Shown piece by piece: positions 1 through 6,772 of a DNA stretch of 64,000 nucleotides. Position 1 is the stretch's first letter, and every line of letters starts with the position of its first letter. Below the pieces are notes generated by a model that had not been told where the DNA came from, did no database searches, and saw only the letters and a program-made list of their open reading frames with translations. Position numbers and translations under genes: made by a program. Origin of the DNA: an uncultured Eggerthellaceae bacterium (GTDB lineage Bacteria; Actinomycetota; Coriobacteriia; Coriobacteriales; Eggerthellaceae); NCBI GenBank assembly GCA_947566075.1, contig CANOIM010000009.1, positions 1 through 64,000 of the forward strand, given 5' to 3'.

Positions 1-26
1 ATACGCTCCTTGTTACCGTTTGTCAA
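1..26 (-). promoter_or_regulatory. Strong promoter reading leftward out of the window (-35 and start of -10)
   Basis: On the minus strand a perfect -35 TTGACA lies at 26-21. After a 17-nt spacer, TAT at 3-1 begins a -10 box that the window edge cuts. Just upstream (about 30-52) is an A/T-rich stretch of A and T runs like an UP element. A perfect -35, ideal spacing and an UP-like tract are typical of stable-RNA or other highly expressed genes. The transcribed gene lies outside the window. Confidence 0.6.
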
Positions 27-58
27 CGAGATTTCGAAAGTTTTTTGAAAAAGTTCTG

Positions 59-72
59 GGAGGCGGGTTTTG
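59..72. repeat. Left 14-bp direct repeat flanking the IS30 element
   Basis: GGAGGCGGGTTTTG occurs here and again at 1838-1851, immediately outside the element's terminal repeats, which is the pattern of a target-site duplication. Fourteen bases is long for IS30 elements, which usually duplicate 2-3 bp, although IS1630 of Mycoplasma fermentans is a known long-duplication member. Confidence 0.75.
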
Positions 73-77
73 CTTGA

Positions 78-295
78 TTGCAAACGCATCTTGGACACTG
101 CAAGAGCATCCTGGACAGCTACCCATTTCCAAGCAGATCCCAGGAAGATCAGCTGATCGAGTGTCCAGATAGGATGCATTCGCTCGATCCAAAGGTCGCA
201 TCTTGCGGCTCTTGCAGTCCCTTTGTGGACGTTGGCTGGTATCTGGGCATGCTCACGCCAGCCTCCAGCGATCTTCTGCAAGAGCAACCTGGACG
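78..295 (+). repeat. Four iteron-like subterminal repeats at the left end of the IS30 element
   Basis: Copies begin at 79, 99, 213 and 277. Each has TGCA at the start and TGGAC exactly 13 bases later (consensus TGCA-N9-TGGAC). The first two are tandem with a 20-bp period, and the first overlaps the terminal inverted repeat. The third keeps TGCA and TGGAC but differs in the middle. They are probably transposase-binding sites. Apart from these, I see no gene between the window start and the transposase stop codon. Confidence 0.6.
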
Positions 296-369
296 CTTGC
301 TTCGATGCGTATCCGGTTCTTCCATCCCCTCGGCTCTATGGCCTCTGACAGCTTGCTAGAATGTTTGCG

Positions 370-1668
370 CTATAGCCCGAGCAGACTCGGCCTCATGATC
401 ACATCGTCGGGTGGGACGAGTTTGATGCCGAGGCTCTCGAGCAGACCGTTCGGCAAGACCAGGGATGCCAGCTTCATCGGAGCTGCCCCCTGGCCGGGCC
501 GGATGTAGGAGTTCACGTGCGAGCAGGCAAGGGAGATGTCTGCGAAGGTGAGCGCATCGAAGTCGGTGCCCTTGGGTAGTATCTTGCGAAGCTCGACATG
601 GTTCTTTTCGCACGCGCCCTTCTGGCCTGGCTTCACCGGATCGCAGTAGAACATCCTCGTGCGCCGCAACCCGTCAAGGCCCTCCTCGATCTTCTCGAAG
701 TCCAAGAACTCACTGCCCCTATCTCCCAAGATGACCGGGAAGGCATCGGAGAAATGCCCGTCGCAGTGCCGCTCGAGATCGTCTAGGGCTCCTTTGACGG
801 CGAGTTGGGTCTTCGACTCGAGCAGGATGTGGATCTGGAAGAACAAGCGCACGAAGTGCAGGGTGAGGATGCACTTGGAATTGCGCCGCAGACCCTCCAC
901 GCAATCGATCTGAACCGTGTGAAGGCGCTCTTCGTCTGGCAATGCGCACCAGTCGACATAGGTGCGGCCCTCAAGGCTCATCTTAGGTGCGCCTTCCTCT
1001 CTCCTCTTGCGGGGCGCGTACTTGACCTTCTTGGGAAGCTCGATGTTGGCAAGCCCCATGACCCCGCGCTCCATGTAGTTGTAGAACGTGCGCACGCAGA
1101 CTGGGAACTCGCCTTCATGCGCTACCCAGATGGCCTCCAGGCTCTGGCCTTGGGCGAGCAGCTTCTTCACGGTCTCGACCATAGGAGCGAGCTGTCCTTC
1201 CTCAAGGGCGATCCCGCCATGGGCGGCGCTCACCCTCTTGTCATGGGCGCTCTGGGCCTTGGACGCGACATAGCGCGCCTTTGCATAGCAGCAAAAACGG
1301 CGCTTGCCGCATCGCAGGCACAAAAACGGAGCCTGTTCGAGCTTCGGGCATCTGAACTGGGTGTAGTCCTTGCAGATATCGAAGCAATAGGCCTTCTTGT
1401 ATCTCTTGCAGCTTGCGGCTTTGGAGGTGCACCTCTCACAGAGCATGACGATCCGGCATGTGCTGTAGCGCGAGCATCTCGTCTGGGCATTGCTCGTGCT
1501 AGCCTTGGGTGCGCTGAACGTCCTGTTCACTTTGACCTCGTTGGATATCGTCGTTGGCGAGACGCCGAGATTTCTAGCTATGCATCTGAAGGATGCGCCC
1601 TCTTCGAGCATCTCCTCGATCTCGCAGCGATCATCGAAATCAAGATGCCGTCCCTTCTCCTTTGGCAT
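370..1668 (-). CDS. IS30-family transposase
   Basis: A 432-aa transposase of the IS30 family. The N-terminus holds a helix-turn-helix of the type that recognises IS ends (short motif ARNLGVSPTTISNE). Next comes a cysteine-rich stretch with several CxxC pairs, probably a zinc-binding module found in some IS30 members. The C-terminal half is the DDE integrase core: candidate acidic residues lie in 'QIDCVEG' and 'LGDRGSEF', and the last catalytic Glu is in 'GACEKNH'. The start at 1668 has a good GGAGG site; an in-frame upstream start would add 11 residues without one. No frameshift is visible. Confidence 0.9.
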   Translation of the reverse strand: MPKEKGRHLDFDDRCEIEEMLEEGASFRCIARNLGVSPTTISNEVKVNRTFSAPKASTSNAQTRCSRYSTCRIVMLCERCTSKAASCKRYKKAYCFDICKDYTQFRCPKLEQAPFLCLRCGKRRFCCYAKARYVASKAQSAHDKRVSAAHGGIALEEGQLAPMVETVKKLLAQGQSLEAIWVAHEGEFPVCVRTFYNYMERGVMGLANIELPKKVKYAPRKRREEGAPKMSLEGRTYVDWCALPDEERLHTVQIDCVEGLRRNSKCILTLHFVRLFFQIHILLESKTQLAVKGALDDLERHCDGHFSDAFPVILGDRGSEFLDFEKIEEGLDGLRRTRMFYCDPVKPGQKGACEKNHVELRKILPKGTDFDALTFADISLACSHVNSYIRPGQGAAPMKLASLVLPNGLLESLGIKLVPPDDVIMRPSLLGL

Positions 1669-1789
1669 ATCCGCCTCCTTCCCGAGCCGAGGAGAAGACA
1701 AGAAGATAGAGGAGAACCTAGGGGAAATAGAAGCATCGCATGCTCAGACCAAAAGGCCATCGCATGCGATGCATGACACGCTACCAGCT

Positions 1790-1810
1790 TTGCAACAGCG
1801 AACTGGACAG
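1790..1810 (+). repeat. Right-end copy of the IS30 iteron-like repeat
   Basis: TGCAA at 1791 and TGGAC at 1804 reproduce the 13-base spacing of the four left-end copies, in the same direct orientation rather than inverted. The 3' part (CTGGACAG) matches the second left copy. It sits about 26 bp inside the right terminal repeat. Confidence 0.5.
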
Positions 1811-1837
1811 ACGTTCAGGTTGCAAATTCAATCAAGT

Positions 1838-1851
1838 GGAGGCGGGTTTTG
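1838..1851. repeat. Right 14-bp direct repeat flanking the IS30 element
   Basis: Exact copy of the 14-mer at 59-72, directly outside the right terminal inverted repeat (one extra base, T1837, intervenes). The uninterrupted target would lie just beyond the 3' end of tyrS. Confidence 0.75.
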
Positions 1852-1887
1852 AGGGCGGGGTGATGAGATGAGGGCGCTTCACGCTCC

Positions 1888-3099
1888 TTACGGGATCTGG
1901 AGGAATTTGCGCTTGCCTGCCTTGATGACCGCGCCCTTGAGATCTGCCGGATCCATGTTGTACTGCTTGGCCGGAACGGGAACATCATTCACCTTGATGC
2001 CGCCGCCATCTATGAGGCGGCGTGCCTCTCCAGCGCTGTTCGCCAGCCCCGCCTCATGCAAAAGCGCCGCCAGATACACCTGACCATCATCATTGGGGGT
2101 GAGCTGGCCTTCGAAGACAGGGATATCATCAGGGACCTCATGGGCCTTGAACACCTTATCGAAATGCTCTTCGGCCGCCTCAGCCGCAGCTTCATCGTAG
2201 TAGAGTCCCACGAGGTTGCGGGCCAACTGCCGCTTCACCTTATTCGGATGCAAAGCGCCATTCGCCAAACCCTGCTCTATGGCATCTATCTCAGCCACGG
2301 GAAGATCTGATGCCAGCCGGAAGTACTTGACCATGATCTCATCGGGGATGGACATGACCTTGCCGAAGATGTCTTCAGGCACGTCCGTGAGGCCGATGTA
2401 GTTGCCATAGCTCTTCGACATCTTGCGCACGCCATCGGTGCCTTCCAGCAGAGGCAGCGTGAGGCAGACCTGGGGCTCTATGCCCAGCTTTTCCATGAGC
2501 TCCCGCCCAGCCAGCAAGTTGAACAGTTGGTCAGTGCCGCCCAGTTCAACGTCCGCCTTGATGACCACGGAATCATAGGCCTGCATGACCGGATACAGGA
2601 ATTCGTGCAAGCTGATGGGCTGGCCCGAGGTGTAGCGGTTATGGAAGTCATCCCGCTCGAGGATGCGCGCCACCGTGAAGTTGGCCAGCAGCTTGAGCAG
2701 GCCCTCCATGTCCAATCCTAAGATCCATTCAGAGTTGTAGCGCAGGGTGGTCTTCGCCGGGTCTAGCACCTTGAACGCCTGATCCACGTAGGTTTGGGCA
2801 TTCTCATCTATCTGCTGGCGTGAGAGCTGGGGACGCGTGGAGTTGCGGCCGGAGGGATCGCCGATCAGGGCCGTGCCATCACCGATGATGAGGGTGACCT
2901 CATGACCGAGGTCCTGGAACTGGCGGAGCTTGCGCAGAGGGACAGCGTGGCCCAGATGGATATCCGGAGCCGTTGGATCTACCCCCAGCTTGATGTTCAG
3001 CGGCACACCGCGCTGGAGCTTCTTCAGCAGTGCCTCTTCCGGGACGATCTGGGCAGCGCCAGACCGGATGATATGCAGTTGTTCTTCAGGTGCGAGCAT
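1888..3099 (-). CDS. tyrS: Tyrosyl-tRNA synthetase
   Basis: Charges tRNA-Tyr with tyrosine in the cytoplasm; class I synthetase, 403 aa. The Rossmann catalytic domain carries the HIGH-type motif as HLGH (in 'DIHLGHAVPL') and the KMSKS loop as 'RKMSKSYGN'. The C-terminus is an S4 RNA-binding domain ('GEARRLIDGGGIKVND'). The start at 3099 (MLAPEEQL) follows an AAGGA-like site; a longer in-frame start would add 30 non-conserved residues and run into the upstream gene. It lies 34 bp downstream of the FHA gene on the same strand, so read-through from the secretion operon is possible. Confidence 0.97.
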   Translation of the reverse strand: MLAPEEQLHIIRSGAAQIVPEEALLKKLQRGVPLNIKLGVDPTAPDIHLGHAVPLRKLRQFQDLGHEVTLIIGDGTALIGDPSGRNSTRPQLSRQQIDENAQTYVDQAFKVLDPAKTTLRYNSEWILGLDMEGLLKLLANFTVARILERDDFHNRYTSGQPISLHEFLYPVMQAYDSVVIKADVELGGTDQLFNLLAGRELMEKLGIEPQVCLTLPLLEGTDGVRKMSKSYGNYIGLTDVPEDIFGKVMSIPDEIMVKYFRLASDLPVAEIDAIEQGLANGALHPNKVKRQLARNLVGLYYDEAAAEAAEEHFDKVFKAHEVPDDIPVFEGQLTPNDDGQVYLAALLHEAGLANSAGEARRLIDGGGIKVNDVPVPAKQYNMDPADLKGAVIKAGKRKFLQIP

Positions 3100-3133
3100 G
3101 GTCTTTTCCTTCTGTCGGATGTTCGGAAGGATT

Positions 3134-4114
3134 CTAGCAGGGAACGCCGCGCACCGTGAAGAGCGTCCGAGCAAGTTGGATGCGGTCACCCTCTTGGACG
3201 GTCACGGGGACCCCAGCCGGGATGCGCTGGCCGTTCAGCCTCACGCCATTCGTTGAACCCAGATCCATGAGCTGACAGCCCTGAGCGGTCAGCTGAAGGG
3301 CTGCATGCCTTCGGCTGAGCCCTTTGAGGCCCTGGAGGCGAAGAGTGCATCCCGCCGCGGCGCCTATCACCGTGCTGCCCTCCTTCAATGGCCAGAGAGC
3401 GCTGTCTTCCAAACGGACGAGGCAGGGAGCCCCGGGGCGAGGTGTGAGGATGCATGCTTGCGCACCCATGAAGTCAAAGCCGTACTGATCCCGCCGATCA
3501 CCCGGCCGTGAGGCCTCTGCGCCTACGAACGAAGAAGCAAGGTTGCCGTGATCCCGAACCTCCAAGACCCCTTGAGTGCGCAGGAACCCTTCGTAGTTCG
3601 TCCAGGAGAATAGGAGGCTGCGCAGAGCATAGTCAAGCACCTGACTGGCCAGGGTACGAGTGGGCTCATTGGTGATCTTTGCTCCTTTCGCAAGATGCTC
3701 CAGAGCTTCAAGGGGACTAGAGAGGGACCCAGTCTGACCTCGAACGGGTAGATAGAGGAAGCGTAGGGAATACAGCGAAGGATCATAGAAGATATGACCC
3801 GCCTTAAAGGACACCCGCTGCAGGGACAGGTTCTGAGCTTCGCAGGTTCTGGCAAGGTCTAGGAAAGAGACGAGCATGGATTCGAAGCGATCTGGAGAGA
3901 CCGGGGCGCTCAGAACCTCTGACAGAGGACGCGCGATCCCTGGCTGATAGACGAACCGATACCCCTTCCCCTTCTGTGCATAGGAGAAGGGGATCAAGGG
4001 ATCTACACGGCCACCCTTCACCTGTTCCGCTTCGGCATAGAGGAGCTCTTCGCTTTCGGCGCTCTCGCCGCAGATCCGGATCCCCTGACGACGCTTCTGT
4101 ATCTTGATCTTCAT
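3134..4114 (-). CDS. DUF6382 plus FHA domain protein of the type VII secretion locus
   Basis: A 326-aa protein with two parts. Residues 1-190 resemble DUF6382, a domain commonly found in front of FHA domains in Gram-positive bacteria. Residues about 240-320 are a forkhead-associated domain with the typical GLSRRH and GSTNGVRLNG motifs. FHA domains bind phosphothreonine peptides, so it probably reads phosphorylation by the kinase encoded at the head of this operon. No signal peptide or membrane segment is seen. It is last in the secretion gene run, 9 bp after the EsaB-like gene. The DUF6382 assignment is from recognition, not a profile search. Confidence 0.8.
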   Translation of the reverse strand: MKIKIQKRRQGIRICGESAESEELLYAEAEQVKGGRVDPLIPFSYAQKGKGYRFVYQPGIARPLSEVLSAPVSPDRFESMLVSFLDLARTCEAQNLSLQRVSFKAGHIFYDPSLYSLRFLYLPVRGQTGSLSSPLEALEHLAKGAKITNEPTRTLASQVLDYALRSLLFSWTNYEGFLRTQGVLEVRDHGNLASSFVGAEASRPGDRRDQYGFDFMGAQACILTPRPGAPCLVRLEDSALWPLKEGSTVIGAAAGCTLRLQGLKGLSRRHAALQLTAQGCQLMDLGSTNGVRLNGQRIPAGVPVTVQEGDRIQLARTLFTVRGVPC

Positions 4115-4123
4115 GGGATGCGC

Positions 4124-4378
4124 CTACACGATGATGAAGACATCGCCATTGACGAAGCCGATCTCTCCCACCGTGGCTGATGCGTCTTGGATCTGACCCG
4201 TGCGGCCATAGATGAGCGTCTGCTGACCGGTGTAGCGGAAGAATTCCGGTTCGATGGTTTGCATGGCTTGACAGATGAGCTGGCTGACCTCCTGCATGTA
4301 CAGATCATCCGAGACCCAGAAATCATAGGTCTTGCCCGTTGCCGGTAGCTTCACTGCTATCAGCGTCTTTTCTTTCAT
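4124..4378 (-). CDS. EsaB/YukD-like ubiquitin-fold protein
   Basis: An 84-aa protein matching the size and pattern of EsaB (Staphylococcus) and YukD (Bacillus), small cytoplasmic ubiquitin-like components of type VII secretion systems. Alternating strands and one central helix ('MQEVSQLICQAMQTI') are visible, with a hydrophobic C-terminal strand ending VFIIV and no di-glycine tail. A strong AAGGAGGTG site precedes the ATG. Its position between LXG and FHA genes supports the call. Confidence 0.8.
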   Translation of the reverse strand: MKEKTLIAVKLPATGKTYDFWVSDDLYMQEVSQLICQAMQTIEPEFFRYTGQQTLIYGRTGQIQDASATVGEIGFVNGDVFIIV

Positions 4379-4411
4379 GGCACCTCCTTGGCAATGGTCA
4401 GACCAAAAGGG

Positions 4412-5680
4412 TCATGCTGCCAGCTGCCCCGCCCGACGCGAACGGAGCGCCTCCGCATTTCGGAGATGCGCCTGGGCCTCTGTGCGCATCTTGTCATGGT
4501 TGTAGTCCGCCACGATCTGGATGCCACTGGAGGCCGCATCTACCACAGAAGCCGTACCCTTGACTTGCTTGCCCACCAGGATCTTGCCCGGAACGGACGG
4601 CCCGGTAGACAGCTTGCCACCTACCTTCGTTGCCATCTTGACCCCCGTTGCCACCGCTGCCTCTTCCACAGAGACGCTCTTACCCTCCCACTGCTCATTG
4701 CTGGCGGATCTGGTATCAGATGCCTTGTCTTGGACCCGGCTCACAAGGTCAGCACCAGTCTTCAGCGCACCGGCACCTGCAACCAAGGCCGCAACAGGAG
4801 CGCCCGCCGTAACCACTGCGAAAGCACCCACGAGCATGAGAGCTGCCGTAGCGCCCAATCCCACGAGCTCCCACTGAGAGCGTCCTTCTTCGCACAGGCG
4901 ATAGGCTTCCTCTTCGCGAACGAGCTGCCGGTCTATCCATGCCTGCTCGGCTGCGATCAAGGTCTGCTGGTCTTCCTGTTGATGAACCTTGCTCTCATGG
5001 AAGGACTGCTTTGAGACAATGGCCTCCATGTGAGTAAAGAACTGCCCCGGCTCATAGGTGATCATATCCATGACGCACCGGCAGCGAACGGCGTTCTTGA
5101 GACGCAAGGCGAAGAGCCGCCATGGGCTAGGCTCTGGCCCGAACAGCTTGCAACCCTCTCCTTCAAGAGCGCCTACGCTATTCTTCAGCTGCTCCACTTC
5201 TCCATGGACTGCATTGAGGGCCGCCTGAAGGTGGTCAGAGCGCGGGAAAGCGAAGGCGACGCCACCCGGCAAAGCAGCTTGGGCACGAGTCAGGTTCTGC
5301 TGGATGGAGGGAGCGCGACTGTCCTTGGCATAGGCCAGCAACCCGCGCTTGCTCTCCAATTCATCTTCAGGGATCACCGCTGTCATACCCTCAGCGATGG
5401 GCTGAGCAGAGTAGCGCCCCATGTACCGAACGGCGTAGTCAGACTTGAGCTGTGCGGCGAGGCATTCTATATGGTCTATCAGCAGAGGATAGGCATCTCC
5501 GAAATAGCTCTTGATCACCTCGGCCGTCTGGCCTTTGAAGCTTTCCATCACCGTGAGCTCTCTCACTGCTTCGCGCAGCTTCTCCAAGGCTTGCGTCAAA
5601 GCTCCCGAGACCGGGTCTCCATAGGCGATATAGTTGGCATAGGCAGCATCTATATCAGCCATCTTGATGGTGTATCCCAC
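4412..5680 (-). CDS. LXG-domain protein, type VII secretion substrate candidate
   Basis: A 422-aa protein. The N-terminal ~230 residues are largely helical and carry an LXG-type motif ('FKGQTAEVIKSYF'), the targeting domain of type VII substrates. The C-terminal third begins with a Gly/Ala-rich hydrophobic stretch (about residues 285-320) and continues as a small-residue-rich helical tail. I recognise no nuclease, NADase or other toxin fold. A glycine-zipper membrane-active tail, as in TelE-like LXG toxins, is possible. GTG at 5680 is chosen because GGGAGGTGGG lies at the right distance; it starts just after the preceding stop codon. No immunity gene follows. Confidence 0.75.
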   Translation of the reverse strand: MGYTIKMADIDAAYANYIAYGDPVSGALTQALEKLREAVRELTVMESFKGQTAEVIKSYFGDAYPLLIDHIECLAAQLKSDYAVRYMGRYSAQPIAEGMTAVIPEDELESKRGLLAYAKDSRAPSIQQNLTRAQAALPGGVAFAFPRSDHLQAALNAVHGEVEQLKNSVGALEGEGCKLFGPEPSPWRLFALRLKNAVRCRCVMDMITYEPGQFFTHMEAIVSKQSFHESKVHQQEDQQTLIAAEQAWIDRQLVREEEAYRLCEEGRSQWELVGLGATAALMLVGAFAVVTAGAPVAALVAGAGALKTGADLVSRVQDKASDTRSASNEQWEGKSVSVEEAAVATGVKMATKVGGKLSTGPSVPGKILVGKQVKGTASVVDAASSGIQIVADYNHDKMRTEAQAHLRNAEALRSRRAGQLAA

Positions 5681-5681
5681 G

Positions 5682-6026
5682 CTACCGCCCACCTCCCGTG
5701 AACCCGCCCGTCAGATCAGCTCCTCGCTCATCCGCACCCACGCTGGACCCTATCTTGCTTTGATAGGCTTTGGCTAAGACGTCATCCGCCGCCATGAACC
5801 CAAGGGATGCCTGATAGAGGGCACGGGAATCGGATTCAATGCGTCCGGAAAGAGCCTGCACCACCTCCACGAGATCTGCGACCCGCTCGGCGAAGGCCGA
5901 GAGCGCAGACGAACCTGACCCTGCGGGGATGACTGGTGGCGTGAGCGCCACCAGACTGTGACGGGCGCTTTCGATGTGCCCATGGACCTCTGTCATCCTA
6001 TTGATGTTGATCTGGATATTGTTCAT
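5682..6026 (-). CDS. Small helical LXG-partner protein, YwqI/TIGR04197-like
   Basis: A 114-aa, mostly helical protein with a glycine-rich tail. Size, position directly before an LXG gene and pattern resemble the YwqI/DUF5344 (TIGR04197) family, small helical proteins encoded with LXG toxins in Bacillus (ywqH-ywqI-ywqJ). Related LXG-associated helical proteins in streptococci form complexes with the LXG domain and help target it for secretion. No WxG motif is seen in this one. Good AGGTGATG site. Family assignment is tentative; the gene itself is secure. Confidence 0.7.
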   Translation of the reverse strand: MNNIQININRMTEVHGHIESARHSLVALTPPVIPAGSGSSALSAFAERVADLVEVVQALSGRIESDSRALYQASLGFMAADDVLAKAYQSKIGSSVGADERGADLTGGFTGGGR

Positions 6027-6030
6027 GCCA

Positions 6031-6447
6031 TCACCTGTCCCGTTCCCTGCGCGCTAAGCTGCTGCGAGCCTGGTTGAGCATCCGCGTATCTTGCGCGATG
6101 CTAGCCCTGAGAGCCGAACACGCACCTTCTAGACCGCTGATCTTTGCATCTATCTGCCAGATGAGCTCTTCGCATCGAGCAACGAGCTGCTGCGCCGCGG
6201 CCGATGCTCGCCCTCCTGAGCCGACGGTCCTCATGAAGGAATCCGCATGGTTGCCTGCCCATCCGGATAGGGCGAAATAGGAGAGCGTTCGCCCGATGGC
6301 ACTGGCTTCGTCCTGGGCAGCTACAGCGAAAGAGCGCGCCTCCTGAAGGGCGGCGATCTTGTGGTTGATGAGCCCGATATCCGCCTGCTTGTCTATTATC
6401 TCCCGCTGCAAGCTGATGACTTGGCCCTGCAATGCGCTCATTCCCAT
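6031..6447 (-). CDS. Helical hairpin WxG-type protein, YwqH/DUF5082-like
   Basis: A 138-aa protein made of two amphipathic helical stretches around a central turn with 'SGWAGNHAD', a W-x-G motif. This matches the YwqH/DUF5082 type encoded upstream of LXG genes in Bacillus. It is longer than EsxA-type WXG100 proteins. Four bases separate it from the next gene, so the two small proteins and the LXG gene form one translational unit. Likely role: heterodimeric or ternary partner of the LXG protein. Confidence 0.7.
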   Translation of the reverse strand: MGMSALQGQVISLQREIIDKQADIGLINHKIAALQEARSFAVAAQDEASAIGRTLSYFALSGWAGNHADSFMRTVGSGGRASAAAQQLVARCEELIWQIDAKISGLEGACSALRASIAQDTRMLNQARSSLARRERDR

Positions 6448-6454
6448 AGCTCAC

Positions 6455-6772
6455 CTACCACGCATTGAGAGGCTGGGGCTGGGACTTCGGAACATCTGCT
6501 TGAGCCAGTACGTCTTCGATCTGCTTCAAGACCCCATCATCTTCTTCATCACGAAAGCCCGCGAAGTGCACAACGCTGATGGCTTCATGATTTCCATAGA
6601 TGACGGCATCCCCCAACATGCCTTCCGGGTACAGGCAAAAGGCATAATCGTAGTATTCTCTGCTACCCTCTTCGCCCAGAATGAGAGCCCGCCCGATCAC
6701 CATGAGCTTCTTCTCATTGCCCTTAAGGGACACCACTGACCCTATGGGCAGGAACTCCGGCATTTCGATCAA
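6455..6772 (-). CDS. DUF4176-family protein
   Basis: A 105-aa protein resembling DUF4176, a small soluble family repeatedly encoded in Gram-positive type VII loci; its biochemical role is unknown. The sequence begins with a beta-rich segment ('LPIGSVVSLKGNEKKLMVIG') followed by a Tyr/acidic-rich part. The start is TTG at 6772: AAAGGAG lies 6 nt before it, whereas the first ATG is too far from that site. The TTG overlaps the EssC stop codon (TTGA), implying translational coupling. Confidence 0.75.
   Translation of the reverse strand: MIEMPEFLPIGSVVSLKGNEKKLMVIGRALILGEEGSREYYDYAFCLYPEGMLGDAVIYGNHEAISVVHFAGFRDEEDDGVLKQIEDVLAQADVPKSQPQPLNAW

Larger units (their letters stand above)
73..1837. mobile_element. 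IS30-family insertion sequence
   Basis: The element has one transposase gene on the minus strand. It ends in an 8-bp perfect terminal inverted repeat (CTTGATTG at 73-80, CAATCAAG at 1829-1836) and is bracketed by a 14-bp direct repeat. A gene-free left segment of about 290 bp carries several 20-bp iteron-like repeats. It lies between a leftward promoter and the 3' end of tyrS, so it probably interrupts no gene. The transposase frame is intact, so the copy may be active. Confidence 0.8.

Noticed and set aside
163..178. Possible inverted copy of the IS30 iteron (GTCCA followed by ATGCA)
   Set aside because: Spacing between the two blocks is wrong by two bases compared with the five direct copies.
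805..1776. Long plus-strand open frame across the IS30 transposase
   Set aside because: It is the antisense shadow of the transposase, which has clear motifs and a ribosome-binding site on the other strand.
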